DNA from: Desulfobulbus propionicus
Lineage (GTDB): Bacteria > Desulfobacterota > Desulfobulbia > Desulfobulbales > Desulfobulbaceae
Length of the DNA stretch: 45,412 nucleotides
Reading direction: 5' to 3'
NCBI GenBank assembly: GCA_002747135.1
Contig: PDTE01000026.1
Span: 1-45,412, forward strand
Of the stretch, positions 17,285-28,792 are shown piece by piece (position 1 is the first letter of the stretch; each line of letters starts with the position of its first letter). Made by a program: the position numbers and the translations under genes. Under the pieces are notes generated by a model. It worked only from the letters and a program-made list of their open reading frames with translations. It was not told where the DNA came from and did no database searches.

Positions 17285-17442
17285 GTAACTACTCACTGGG
17301 TGTGTAGCCCTCTGATTGTACATGCCTCAAAGGTGTAACTGCTCTCAGGCTGCCCATATTTGGTCAAGCACGATTGGCAGCTATAGCCCCTCTCTGCGGC
17401 CAGGCACGACCGCCAGAAGACAGGTGAGCCGGGAGCAGTTAC
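17285..17442 (+). repeat. family A intergenic repeat, copy 5
   Basis: This is a near-complete copy (GTAACTACTCACTGGG to GAGCAGTTAC, core GGCAGCTATAGCCCC) that fills the gap between the prs-like stop codon (17446) and the asd start. On the - strand its end gives AGAGGG, then GTG-AGT-AGT-TAC in frame with asd. Confidence 0.85.
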
Positions 17443-17445
17443 CTC

Positions 17446-19697
<2,252 letters not shown>

Positions 19698-20158
19698 TTA
19701 CCAGTGCGAAGTATGGAGAAACTGAATCAGTGGGTACAGGGTAGGATACACGGAAGAAACGCTTCGCTTGCCTGATTGCTGGAAAGAATCTGGGGGCCTG
19801 AAAGTTTTTGCAGGAGTAAATCTTGTGAAAACAGGTGGTTATATGCTGTGTGAGCAGTAACACATACACGTTGTTTAAATGGATTGTCTGGGCAGCAACC
19901 TGGTCAATTACGCCAAAATGTTCAGGAGAAATCCGGGCTGACGTCCTTTTTTACTGGCAAAAGAGCGGTGGATGCCATACAATTCATGAAAATCGGAAAT
20001 TCGGGAAATTAACATCTTTTTTGAACAGATTTTCATATAAACCAGCACGGCTGGGCCAGGTTTGCCAGCCACAAACGAACCATGACAACTCGTCACTTCG
20101 GCAAGGAGCGGGTATCACTTCCACCGGGAGACTTTCGGATAAAAAACAAGGTGAGACA

Positions 20159-22648
20159 ATGACGCAGCAAAAGCAGCCCACGAGTTCTTCAGATGCCTAT
20201 TCTTCAATCTTTGGCCCAACAGGTGTAGAAGAATTTAAGCAGTGTATTCAGCATCACCTGGTCAGCTTTCTGGGCCGAGACCCCAAGATGGCAGGAAAAG
20301 ACGACACCTACCGGGCTCTTTCCTATGCGCTTCGTGATGTTCTCATGGATAAATGGATCAAGACCCAGACAGACTTTTATGCTCAGCATAAAAAAAGGGT
20401 CTACTATCTCTCTCTGGAATTTCTTGTTGGCCGCTCTCTGGGCAATGCAATTATAAATATGGGACTGCTTGACGAGGTGAGCGAAGCTCTTCAGCAGCTC
20501 GGCTATGATCTGGAAGAGCTCAGGGAATGCGAAGAGGATGCAGCACTGGGTAACGGCGGTCTTGGCCGGCTCGCCTCCTGCTTCATGGACTCGATCGCCA
20601 CCATGAAGATCCCGGCATACGGTTACGGGATTCTCTATGATTACGGGCTGTTTCATCAGGATATTGTCGATGGCTATCAGGTTGAACGACCGGACAGCTG
20701 GCTTCGGCTCGGTTCCCCCTGGTTGTACCAGCGCACCGCGTTTATGTATCCGGTTCAATTTTACGGCCGGGTGAGCAGCGCAACCGACAAAAATGGTAAT
20801 TACCGGCCCAAATGGGTCGACACCCAGACCATCATGGCCATGGCCTGTGATATGCTGGTGCCTGGATTTAATAATAACCATGTCATCAACATGCGCCTGT
20901 GGAAAGCAAAGCCCTCCTCAGAACTAGACCTGAGTATCTTTAACGCTGGTGATTACATCCAGGCAGTTGAAGAAAAGGTTCGTACCGAGACAATCTCCAA
21001 GGTGCTGTATCCCTCCGATGATATCCGGGAAGGGCAGGAGCTCCGCTTTAAACAGCAGTACTTTTTTGTGGCTGCAACCTTCCAGGATATCCTGCGGCGT
21101 TATAAGAAAAACAACCAGACCTTTACCGATTTCCCAAACCAGGTGGCAGTGCAGCTAAATGACACGCATCCGGCCATAGCTATTCCGGAGTTGATGCGTA
21201 TCCTGCTTGATATTGAGGAACTCGGCTGGGTTGAGGCCTGGGATATCTGCACCAAGACCTTTGCTTATACCAACCATACGCTCATGCCGGAGGCCCTGGA
21301 AACCTGGCCGGTTGAGTTGATAGCAAGGATATTGCCTCGTCACATGGAGATCATCTACGAAATCAACCGGCGATTCCTGGAAGAGGTGGCGGATAAGTAT
21401 CCGGGCAACCTTCGCAAGTTAAGAGAGATGTCCGTCATTGAAGAAGGCAGCGTCAAGCGGGTACGCATGGCCAACCTGGCAATCATCGGCAGTCATTCTG
21501 TCAATGGGGTCGCCGCCCTGCACACCGAGCTGTTAAAAACATATTTATTCCGAAATTTCGAGGAAATGTACCCTGGACGCATCAACTCGAAAACCAATGG
21601 GATCACCCCGCGCCGCTGGCTGCTCAAATGTAATCCCGGCCTGTCTGCCCTCATCGGGGAAAAGCTCGGTTACGACTGGGTAACCCACCTCGACCAGCTG
21701 CGCGGACTGGAGGCATATATTGATGACCCTGACTTCCAGAAAAAATGGCAGCAGGTACAGCTTGACAATAAAAAAATACTTGCTGGTATCATTCACTCCC
21801 AGCTGGGCATAGAGGTTGACCCTCACTCCATGTTTGACATCCACATCAAACGCATTCATGAATACAAACGTCAGCTCTTAAACGCGCTGCATGTCATCCA
21901 TCGCTACCAGCGTCTGCTGACTGCACCGGTTCAGTCCATCGCGCCCAGAACGGTTATCTTTGCCGGCAAGGCTGCACCTTCCTATCATCAGGCCAAGTTA
22001 ATCATCAAGCTTATCACCTCTGTTGGCGAGGTGGTCAATAACGACCCGCGCGTTGCTGACAAGCTGAAAGTCGTCTTCATGCCCAACTACAATGTATCGC
22101 TTGCTGAAAAAATCATTCCAGCCGCTGACCTTTCCGAACAGATTTCAACTGCCGGAACCGAGGCATCAGGGACAGGAAACATGAAGTTCGCCCTCAACGG
22201 CGCACTCACCATCGGCACGCTTGACGGGGCAAATATTGAAATAAGGGAAGAGGTCGGAGACGACAATATCTTCATTTTTGGCATGACCGCTGAAGAGGCA
22301 GAAAACGAAAAGCGGTTCAAGTCACGAAAACCCAGGGATATTTATGAAGAAAACAGCGAGATACGCGCCGTTATTGACGCCATTTCCTCTGGGGTATTCA
22401 GCAGCGGTGACACGGCAATTTTTCGCCCGCTGGTAAACGAACTGCTCAATGAGCATAATCCCTATCTGTTCCTGCTCGACATGGAAGCCTACCTGGCCTG
22501 CCAGAACGAGGTCGATGCCTGCTACCTGGACAAAACGGCATGGACCAGGAAGTCCATCTGCAACGTGGCCAGGATGGGCAAGTTTTCCAGCGACCGCACC
22601 ATTCGGGAATATGCGGAGCAGATATGGGGGCTGCCAGTGGAAAAATAA
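20159..22648 (+). CDS. glgP: glycogen/starch phosphorylase
   Basis: This 829-residue enzyme releases glucose 1-phosphate from alpha-1,4-glucans; the length is normal for the family. The pyridoxal-phosphate lysine lies in EASGTGNMKFALNGALT, with GTLDGANIEI following. N-terminal motifs include YYLSLEFLVGRSLGNA, GNGGLGRLASCFMDS, and NDTHPAIAIPELMRIL. The ATG at 20159 is chosen because the longer frame (from 19835) translates non-coding leader sequence; GGTGAGA lies just before. It pairs with the phosphofructokinase on the opposite strand as glycogen breakdown and glycolysis genes. Confidence 0.95.
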   Translation: MTQQKQPTSSSDAYSSIFGPTGVEEFKQCIQHHLVSFLGRDPKMAGKDDTYRALSYALRDVLMDKWIKTQTDFYAQHKKRVYYLSLEFLVGRSLGNAIINMGLLDEVSEALQQLGYDLEELRECEEDAALGNGGLGRLASCFMDSIATMKIPAYGYGILYDYGLFHQDIVDGYQVERPDSWLRLGSPWLYQRTAFMYPVQFYGRVSSATDKNGNYRPKWVDTQTIMAMACDMLVPGFNNNHVINMRLWKAKPSSELDLSIFNAGDYIQAVEEKVRTETISKVLYPSDDIREGQELRFKQQYFFVAATFQDILRRYKKNNQTFTDFPNQVAVQLNDTHPAIAIPELMRILLDIEELGWVEAWDICTKTFAYTNHTLMPEALETWPVELIARILPRHMEIIYEINRRFLEEVADKYPGNLRKLREMSVIEEGSVKRVRMANLAIIGSHSVNGVAALHTELLKTYLFRNFEEMYPGRINSKTNGITPRRWLLKCNPGLSALIGEKLGYDWVTHLDQLRGLEAYIDDPDFQKKWQQVQLDNKKILAGIIHSQLGIEVDPHSMFDIHIKRIHEYKRQLLNALHVIHRYQRLLTAPVQSIAPRTVIFAGKAAPSYHQAKLIIKLITSVGEVVNNDPRVADKLKVVFMPNYNVSLAEKIIPAADLSEQISTAGTEASGTGNMKFALNGALTIGTLDGANIEIREEVGDDNIFIFGMTAEEAENEKRFKSRKPRDIYEENSEIRAVIDAISSGVFSSGDTAIFRPLVNELLNEHNPYLFLLDMEAYLACQNEVDACYLDKTAWTRKSICNVARMGKFSSDRTIREYAEQIWGLPVEK

Positions 22649-22881
22649 GGGCAACTGCTTTCAGCTCACTCGTGTCCTGTCAACGCTGAAATGTCAGGAT
22701 AGTGCGCCGGATTTTTTTGTTCTTATGCAGCCTTGTCCTGCGCTGCCTAGTAGTGCTGTGTGACCCGACCCAGGGCAAGGCTGCATAAGGGCTGAAAAAG
22801 ACAGGCAGGATACGACAGAGCAGCGTTGACAGGACACGAGCCCTGGCGCCGCCTTCACTGATGAGAAGTCTGGGACAGTTA
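22649..22881. repeat. family A fragments interrupted by a family C element
   Basis: GCAACTGCTTTCAGCTCA (22651-22668) and GGGACAGTTACC (22872-22882) look like the two arms of a family A element split by family C copy 2 (22669-22840). The terminal GTTAC provides the stop codon (TAA, 22881-22879) of the phosphofructokinase gene on the - strand. Confidence 0.55.
22669..22840 (+). repeat. family C MITE-like element, copy 2
   Basis: 172 bases bounded by CTCGTGTCCTGTCAACGCTG and its inverted copy ending GGACACGAG, in the same orientation as copy 1. It is inserted between glgP and the phosphofructokinase gene. Confidence 0.85.
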
Positions 22882-24192
22882 CCGCATATCAACCGGCTGG
22901 CCGGTGGCAGCTATAACACTTGTCCACAACTCACCCTGCGGATCGACCTTTTTTCTTTTTGAGGAAGCAAGTGGAATCGGCACATGGGTGAAGCGGTTGT
23001 TCCAGTGCCCTATCAGGGTGTTGGTTCTTCCTGCCATACCGGCATGGACCGCATAGTGACCAAGCTGCAGGCAAAACGCGGCATCATAAGCTGAGGCAGG
23101 CATGGAGCGGATCATATAGCTTGGGTCTATGTATTTCAGGGAGAGATCCAGGCCTTTTTCCTTATAATGGGCTTTAATCTTGTCCCGTAAGAGCAGCCCT
23201 ATATCACCCAGTTTTTTATTCCCTGATGCATCATGGCCCAGATCGTCGCCAAAGAGATTCTGTCCCGCGCCTTCACCGACCACTATAACCGCATGCCCTC
23301 GAAGCTTGAGGCGATGTTCCAGGGCCGTCAGCAGACCTTCCAGGGAAAATTCAACTTCAGGAATAAGGCAAAAATTAACTTCATTGTTGGCAAGAGCTGC
23401 CGATGCTGCAATAAAACCTGACTCTCTGCCCATAAGTTTGACCAGCCCTACTCCATTTCTTGCCCCAACAGCCTCTACATGGGCGGTGTACGTGGAGTGA
23501 CGGGATTCAGAAACAGCAGTTTCATACCCAAAAGAAAGATCCACGTAACGAATGTCATTGTCAATAGTCTTGGGGATGCCTATTACGGCAATATTGAGTT
23601 CTCGACGTTTGATTTCTTCAGCAATCATTGCCGCACCACGAAGGGTGCCGTCACCCCCGATGGTAAACAGGATACTTATATCCAGGTGAACCAGAGTATC
23701 CACCATGATCTTAACATCCTGGGGCCCGCGAGATGATCCCAGCATGCTTCCCCCATACTGATGAATACCTGAGACCAGATCAGGGGCCAGCTCAATCGGG
23801 GTGTGATAATATGCAGGGTTCAAGCCTTCATATCCATAACGAAAACCTAATACCTTTTTCACGTTGTAATGATAATGCAGACTGAGCACCAGGGCCCGCA
23901 CCACGTCGTTTAGTCCTGGACACAGTCCGCCACAGGTGACAATGCCGCATGTAAGGGTTGCTGGTTCAAAAAAAATATCTTCCCTTGCGCCTGCTATTTC
24001 AAAAGAGGGGGGAGAAATATTTTTTTCGATATAAGGCAGCAGAGACTGGTAGTTGTTGTGATACAGGACAGTATCATCAGGGTCAGTGAAACGTACGCCC
24101 TTCATTGGTGACGTATACTGACAGTCTCCCAGTCTCTCGACAATAAAATCTTGCGGCTTTATCAACGTGGTTTCCTTGGTATCTTCGCTCAT
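22879..24192 (-). CDS. 6-phosphofructokinase, ATP-type of the long (group III-like) family
   Basis: This 437-residue enzyme phosphorylates fructose 6-phosphate. The start ATG at 24192 (MSEDTKETT) has GAGGAAA before it; the longer frame is not needed. Motifs: GIVTCGGLCPGLNDVVR, the nucleotide segment GGDGTLRGA and PKTIDNDIRY, with MGRESGFIAA and DPSYMIRS later. GGDGT rather than GGDDT points to ATP rather than pyrophosphate, while the lysine in PKTIDND also occurs in the eukaryote-like ATP enzymes. The gene sits opposite glgP. The stop codon lies in a repeat terminus. Confidence 0.88.
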   Translation of the reverse strand: MSEDTKETTLIKPQDFIVERLGDCQYTSPMKGVRFTDPDDTVLYHNNYQSLLPYIEKNISPPSFEIAGAREDIFFEPATLTCGIVTCGGLCPGLNDVVRALVLSLHYHYNVKKVLGFRYGYEGLNPAYYHTPIELAPDLVSGIHQYGGSMLGSSRGPQDVKIMVDTLVHLDISILFTIGGDGTLRGAAMIAEEIKRRELNIAVIGIPKTIDNDIRYVDLSFGYETAVSESRHSTYTAHVEAVGARNGVGLVKLMGRESGFIAASAALANNEVNFCLIPEVEFSLEGLLTALEHRLKLRGHAVIVVGEGAGQNLFGDDLGHDASGNKKLGDIGLLLRDKIKAHYKEKGLDLSLKYIDPSYMIRSMPASAYDAAFCLQLGHYAVHAGMAGRTNTLIGHWNNRFTHVPIPLASSKRKKVDPQGELWTSVIAATGQPVDMR

Positions 24193-24345
24193 GTTTTCCT
24201 CTGTTAAAAGGTGGATGCGAACAGGGCAGCGGCGTACTTCATCTGAACAGGTAATGTCACTGGGCATACAGCTTTTTGGTTTCTCTTTGCTTTGCGGTTG
24301 TACCTGAACACTTCCATTGATTATATGGTATAATTCCTGTTGTCA

Positions 24346-24393
24346 CTGCGCAAACTATTTTTACCGGCAAAGAAAAAGCAACTATTTGCGCAG
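24346..24393. other. inverted repeat CTGCGCAAA...TTTGCGCAG
   Basis: Perfect 9-base arms (24346-24354 and 24385-24393) with about 30 bases between them, in the gap between two divergent genes. A TATAAT hexamer lies just before at 24329-24334 (+ strand). It could be an operator, as it is not T-tailed. The gap 24193-24621 otherwise holds the family A copy at 24397. Confidence 0.4.
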
Positions 24394-24396
24394 ATA

Positions 24397-24518
24397 GTAA
24401 CCTGTTGATTGTATATGTTTTCAGGTCCTCCCCTTTCGGGCAGGCGCGACTGGCAGCTATAGCCTCTTCCTGCGGGCGATCATGGTCACCCGAAAATGGG
24501 TGAGCTGGGAGCCGTTAC
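24397..24518 (+). repeat. family A intergenic repeat, copy 7 (short)
   Basis: A diverged, shortened copy from GTAACCTGTTGATTG to GAGCCGTTAC, with the core GGCAGCTATAGCCTC. It stands upstream of the FAD-dehydrogenase gene. Confidence 0.75.
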
Positions 24519-24621
24519 AGGAAAAAAAAGATATCGAAATGGACACATTCGCATTATCATATACAATCTGTACAGGAAATACTCCCTTTCTTCTGACTCT
24601 TTTATTGTATGAACAGCCGTT

Positions 24622-26019
24622 ATGAAGACTGTATCGTCTGAAAAAAAATATGATGTAATTATTATAGGCGGGGGCCCTGCCGGCCTGTTTGCTGCCTACT
24701 ATCTGTGCGAGCACTCTTCGCTTAACATACTGCTCATCGAACAGGGAAAAGCACCTCTTCAGCGTAAATGTCCCATAAAAAAAAGGGGATGTGTGCAATG
24801 TCGTCCCTGCAATATACTGAGCGGCATTGGTGGGGCCGGTCTTTTTTCAGACGGCAAGCTGAACTTTATCCACAAACTTGGCAAAACTGATCTGACCCAG
24901 TTTATGCCGGTATCCAGGGCCCGAAGCCTTATAGATGAAACAGAACAGATCTACACGCGATTCGGCATGGATGGGCAGGTGTATCCCACAGATCAAAAGG
25001 CTGCCATGGCCATAAGAAAAGATGCCCGTAAATGCGGTATGGATCTGCTGTTGATCCGGCAAAAACACCTTGGCAGCGACAAGTTGCCAGATCATATTAA
25101 TGCCATGCACCAGTACCTTGCAGACAGAGGTGTTGTCTTTCGTCTTTCGGAAACAGTAAAAGATATCCTGGTGGAAAACGGTGCTGTCACCGGTGTCGTT
25201 ACCAGTAAAGGCAGATATTTCGCCTCTAACGTCATTGCCGCCCCTGGACGAGTGGGGGCGGAGTGGATGGCCGGTATTGCTCAAAAAAATAATATACAGG
25301 TCTCACAGCGGGGCATAGAGGTCGGCGTGCGGGTAGAAGTACATAATGAAATCATGCAGGACATATGTTCGGTCATCTATGACCCGACGTTTTTTATCCA
25401 GACAACCAGATATGATGACCAGACCAGAACCTTCTGCACCAATTTCGGGGGGTATGTTGCCCTGGAATATTATCAGCATTTTGTGTGTGTCAACGGTCAT
25501 GCCCTTATGGGCCGCAAGTCGGAAAACTCCAATTTCGCCTTTTTATCCAAGGTGGTGCTCACCGACCCCATTGAGGATAACCAGGCCTACGGAGAATCCA
25601 TAGGCAAACTGGCCACTCTTATCGGCGGCGGGAAACCAATTCTGCAGCGATTCGGAGATCTTAAACGAGGTCGTCGCTCTACCTGGAATCGCATCAAAAA
25701 CAGTTATATTGAGCCGACCCTGACTGACGTAACCTGTGGAGATATCGCCATGGCTCTCCCCGAACGTATCCTGACCAATCTGGTGGATGGACTGGAGCAG
25801 CTCAACCAGATCATTCCAGGGGTCACTAACGACGAAACCTTGCTGTATGCGCCGGAGATCAAATTTTTTGCCACCCAGATAGAAACAACGGATGACCTGG
25901 AAACACCAGTTTCAGGTCTTTTTGTTGCAGGTGACGGACCCGGTGTAGCCGGAAACATCGTATCAGCAACCGCCACCGCGCTTATCCCCTCAAAAAAAAT
26001 CATTAACCGTATCAGATAA
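24622..26019 (+). CDS. FAD-dependent dehydrogenase (COG2509-like)
   Basis: The protein has 465 residues. The FAD-binding start is IIIGGGPAGLFAA (residues 13-25). It carries a cysteine group C50, C57, C60, C63 (RKCPIKKRGCVQCRPCNI) that is typical of this dehydrogenase family and might bind a metal or be redox active. The C-terminal FAD motif is GLFVAGDGPGVAGNIVSATATA. The substrate is unknown. It is 31 bases upstream of the FKBP gene and probably co-transcribed with it. Confidence 0.75.
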   Translation: MKTVSSEKKYDVIIIGGGPAGLFAAYYLCEHSSLNILLIEQGKAPLQRKCPIKKRGCVQCRPCNILSGIGGAGLFSDGKLNFIHKLGKTDLTQFMPVSRARSLIDETEQIYTRFGMDGQVYPTDQKAAMAIRKDARKCGMDLLLIRQKHLGSDKLPDHINAMHQYLADRGVVFRLSETVKDILVENGAVTGVVTSKGRYFASNVIAAPGRVGAEWMAGIAQKNNIQVSQRGIEVGVRVEVHNEIMQDICSVIYDPTFFIQTTRYDDQTRTFCTNFGGYVALEYYQHFVCVNGHALMGRKSENSNFAFLSKVVLTDPIEDNQAYGESIGKLATLIGGGKPILQRFGDLKRGRRSTWNRIKNSYIEPTLTDVTCGDIAMALPERILTNLVDGLEQLNQIIPGVTNDETLLYAPEIKFFATQIETTDDLETPVSGLFVAGDGPGVAGNIVSATATALIPSKKIINRIR

Positions 26020-26050
26020 AAACAGATACTCAGCAGGCAAGGGAAAAAAG

Positions 26051-26482
26051 ATGGATTTTAATTATGTACAAGACGGAAAAAAAGTAGCTATTCATTATAC
26101 TCTCAAGCTCGAAAACGGAAAAATATTTGAGTCCACAGCAGGCGAAGAACCGCTGACGTACACCCACGGTACAGGCGAGATAGTAGCAGGACTGGAAAAA
26201 AACCTGATCGGCATGAAGGCTGGAGATATTAAATCATTCATGGTTGAACCAAAAGATGGTTATGGTGAAGTTACGCTTGACTCGCTCATAGAAATTCCCA
26301 GAGAACACATCCCCTTTGAAGCCCGGCAGGTAGGAGAGCATATCACCGCTGTAAGTCCCAAAGGGCAACAGATCGAGGGCACGATATATGAAGAAAAGGG
26401 AAAATTTTTCGTAGTTGACTTTAACCATCCGCTGGCAGGAATGAATCTTTACTTTGACGTGACGGTAGTGAGTGTAGGCTAA
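26051..26482 (+). CDS. FKBP-type peptidyl-prolyl isomerase, SlyD-like
   Basis: This 143-residue protein has the FKBP fold with the SlyD-type inserted flap. It starts GKKVAIHYTLKLENGKIFEST, contains GEIVAGLEKNLIGMKAGD and PKDGYGE, and ends with FDVTVVSVG in place of the His-rich metal tail of classical SlyD. It speeds proline isomerisation during protein folding and should be cytoplasmic. The A-rich GGGAAAAAAG before the ATG is a fair ribosome site. Confidence 0.9.
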   Translation: MDFNYVQDGKKVAIHYTLKLENGKIFESTAGEEPLTYTHGTGEIVAGLEKNLIGMKAGDIKSFMVEPKDGYGEVTLDSLIEIPREHIPFEARQVGEHITAVSPKGQQIEGTIYEEKGKFFVVDFNHPLAGMNLYFDVTVVSVG

Positions 26483-26588
26483 CACGGGCTTCAGGCCCGC
26501 AACCCAATACTTCTAACGAAACGAGCCGCTTCTTGTGTAGAGTGGAGATTTTTCACAAATCCCAAAAAAATACTGAAAGGAGCGACTC

Positions 26589-26705
26589 ATGAAGAAAATT
26601 TTACCAAGATTTGCCGAGTTCGTGCAAGGACGAAGTGGCCGTGATCATCTTCTGCGCCCTTTGGGAAGTCGCGTGCGACGGAATTTTGAGCTGAGAAGCG
26701 GGTAA
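26589..26705 (+). CDS. candidate small protein, 38 residues
   Basis: A short open frame (MKKILPRFAEFVQGRSGRD...) has a strong GGAGCG ribosome site six bases before its ATG and 9 Arg/2 Lys in 38 residues, with no membrane segment. The stop codon is the TAA of a GTAACTGCTTCTGA repeat-like terminus. No family is recognised. It sits in a 320-base gap between the FKBP gene and a convergent gene and may simply be chance. Confidence 0.35.
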   Translation: MKKILPRFAEFVQGRSGRDHLLRPLGSRVRRNFELRSG

Positions 26706-26803
26706 CTGCTTCTGACCGCATGGGAGAAGCCAGCAGGGGGCACGGCAGGTTGGGCAAACGAGCCTGGTGAAGAGGAAAGCCGGGAGGTCTCTTTTAACAC
26801 CCT

Positions 26804-27322
26804 TTACTTGTATTTGCTCAGCACGTCATAGAGCATATCGGGAAGATCGTTTTTCTGTCTTGAACTACGCTGGATTTGTTTCAGGCATTTTTCCATGCTC
26901 AGGTGCTCTCCAACAAAAATATGCCGCAGAATAAGAGAAATAAGGCGAGTGATTGTCGTGAGGTTGGAGATGCGGGATTGGAGCTGATGATCACGGTCAA
27001 AGGCGGTTGAAGCAAATATCTCCACAGGACTGCCGTCAATCTCGCTCACAGAGATGTACCACTTGTTCCGTTCACGATCAATTGTCCTGTAACGTTTTCC
27101 ATCCAATATCTCCGGAAGCTCTCCTTCGTAATCAGCCATCAAGGCTGGCTGCCTGATAAGTATGGGTTCGTCCATCTCCTTTTGCCAGATTTTTTTCACC
27201 CGCTCAGGGTCCTTTTTTATCAGGGCCGCTATTTTCTGACACTTTTTGCATGGTTGCATCTTTTTCCCTGAGCTGTTATCAGAGGGGCTCTTGCAGATTG
27301 AACACTTCATTATTGCTGCCAT
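26804..27322 (-). CDS. zinc-ribbon protein with TSCPD-like C-terminus
   Basis: This 172-residue protein has two CxxC pairs (C7/C10 and C25/C28), a likely zinc ribbon. The C-terminal ~85 residues (DGSPVEIFAST...RISNLTTITRLISLILRH...) resemble the TSCPD domain found at the end of ribonucleotide reductases. ATG five codons in (27310, MKCSICKS) is an alternative start. The function could be a regulator or stand-alone partner of such an enzyme, but no reductase lies nearby. The similarity is my own reading. Confidence 0.5.
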   Translation of the reverse strand: MAAIMKCSICKSPSDNSSGKKMQPCKKCQKIAALIKKDPERVKKIWQKEMDEPILIRQPALMADYEGELPEILDGKRYRTIDRERNKWYISVSEIDGSPVEIFASTAFDRDHQLQSRISNLTTITRLISLILRHIFVGEHLSMEKCLKQIQRSSRQKNDLPDMLYDVLSKYK

Positions 27323-27686
27323 AAGTAAAAGTTTCCTAAGTGGTCATAGACGCTTCATCTTTGTACGATCACAATACCCTGGATGCTTTTGCAGGGCGGG
27401 AAGTTGTGCCTGCACAGCTCTGTTGCATTCGTGGCCAGAGACCCAAGCCCGCTGTACCTGCTCCCGGCCCGCTCCTTTTTTGGGTGATCAGGGATAGCTG
27501 TCAATCGCGCTTACCCGGATTGACGCACGCTGAAAACAGGTAACCAATCACGAAAACAGGTACAGCTTTGAAGCAAGTAAAATCAGGATGCTGTCTGCCC
27601 GGTGAAGAGCTGTATTTTCGCTGTTTGCTATGTTATAATCGGTGTCAGAATTGTGGCAAGGGAAATATGACGGGTGAGGGGGCAGG
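27323..27686. repeat. degenerate family A and B remnants
   Basis: 27340-27375 (AGACGCTTCATCTTTGTACGATCAC) resembles an inverted family B end, and 27466-27605 (GATAGCTGTCAATCGCGCTTACCCG...CAGGTAACCAATCACG...AAGCAAGTAAAATCAGG) contains eroded family A and B pieces. An extended -10 motif TGTTATAAT (27631-27639) is placed for the downstream methyltransferase. No gene is seen. Confidence 0.5.
27634..27639 (+). promoter_or_regulatory. candidate -10 element of the TrmH-like gene
   Basis: A TATAAT with TG one base upstream (extended -10) lies 48 bases before the ATG at 27687. No clear -35 box was found, as expected for extended -10 promoters. Confidence 0.4.
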
Positions 27687-28271
27687 ATGAAAAAGCGGTT
27701 TAATCGCCATTATGATATGAAAAGCCGTTTCTCCAAAGCTATAAGGAGAAATATGGTGCATGCCTCTCAGGGGGTGCATGAATGCATTATTGTGCTTGAC
27801 GGCCTGAAGCCTGATTTTAATATTGGCAAGATTATCCGCTCGGCGGATGCATTTGGTATAAAAGAGGTACACCTGACAAGAGTAGAATATTTTGACCCTG
27901 AACCGGCAAAGGGGTCCTTTCGCTGGGTTGTTTTTTATCAGCACCAGGATTTTGCTGCCTGCTATGGGCATTTGCAGGGGAGAGGTTTTACTCTGTACAG
28001 CATGGTGGCTGACGGCAGCCATATGCTGGGGCGGGAGACCTTGCCGGATAAGGTGGTGTTTATTTTCGGGCACGAGGAGTTTGGGGTCAGTTTTACTGAA
28101 AGTGAGTATCCAGATATAAAGCCATTGACCATTCAGCAATGGGGACGAGTACAAAGCCTGAACGTCAGTGTGGCCGCATCTGTCGCCATGTTCGAATATA
28201 CACGTCAGCATGGCCGGCAGGATATTGAGCCTCCCGCCCGGACACCTTCCTGGAGCAGGGATGAGAAGTAA
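27687..28271 (+). CDS. SpoU/TrmH-family RNA 2'-O-methyltransferase
   Basis: This 194-residue protein has the SPOUT knot layout: LKPDFNIGKIIRSADAFGIKEVHL (motif 1, with the N-x-G-x-I-x-R-x-A pattern), VFIFGHEEFGVS (motif 2) and VQSLNVSVAASVAMFEY (motif 3, S-L-N-V-S-V-A). It should methylate a tRNA or rRNA ribose; the substrate is not clear from motifs. A GAGGGGGCAGG ribosome site precedes the ATG. The stop TAA (28269-28271) is the first bases of a family B-like end (GTAACTGATCCGGG). Confidence 0.88.
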   Translation: MKKRFNRHYDMKSRFSKAIRRNMVHASQGVHECIIVLDGLKPDFNIGKIIRSADAFGIKEVHLTRVEYFDPEPAKGSFRWVVFYQHQDFAACYGHLQGRGFTLYSMVADGSHMLGRETLPDKVVFIFGHEEFGVSFTESEYPDIKPLTIQQWGRVQSLNVSVAASVAMFEYTRQHGRQDIEPPARTPSWSRDEK

Positions 28272-28546
28272 CTGATCCGGGAATCTGTACTGCTCCGTGC
28301 TCCGTTTTTTTTCTTTACTGACATCTAACCGGGTGCAGAGGCTTTTGTCAGGTGATAGCTGTTTTTTTCGCAACCAATCACGGGGGCTGTGCTTTAAGCG
28401 TTCTTCTCTGCTTCTGACGTGTACGGGTGCAACAGAATTGTGCAGGCACCCTTCCCCGCAGGCAAGCAGGCGAAGTGAGACGTTCGTGTACAAAAGTAGG
28501 CGGGAAAGAGTGATCGGGCAAGGATGAAGTGCCCGTGATCAGTTAC
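28268..28546. repeat. family B elements: partial copy 3 followed by copy 2
   Basis: 28268-28345 is a partial copy (GTAACTGATCCGGG...GACATCTAACCGGGTGC) and 28370-28546 a full one (CAACCAATCACGGG...CCCGTGATCAGTTAC). The shared interior GGTGCAACAGAATTGT and GCGGGAAAGAGTGATCG identifies it with copy 1 at 15549. They fill most of the gap between the TrmH-like gene and the next repeat. Confidence 0.7.
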
Positions 28547-28607
28547 GTTTTTTCTTTTCCCTTGCAACTTCACTTGTACTTGGTAATATCAGCACTTTTT
28601 GGTCAAC

Positions 28608-28766
28608 GCAGCTGCTTTCAGCCATCTCTCTTCCCGTAATCATGCCTGGCCGCACAGGAGGGCTGTCGTTGCCAGCCGCGCTTGCCGGGAGCCGGGCAAC
28701 CTGAAAGCAGGTACAGCTTTAAAGCAGGTGAAACCAGGGTGGTCTATACACCCTGTGAGTCGTTAC
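28608..28766 (-). repeat. family A intergenic repeat, copy 8
   Basis: The copy runs from GCAGCTGCTTTCAGCC to CCCTGTGAGTCGTTAC, before ileS. Its GTG is out of frame with ileS, which starts at its own ATG 27 bases further on. Confidence 0.75.
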
Positions 28767-28792
28767 GTGAGTTTTACAGGTAGAGATACACT

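Noticed and set aside
19835..20158. 100-residue upstream extension of glgP
   Set aside because: The sequence is not like phosphorylases and the ATG at 20159 gives the normal length and ribosome site.
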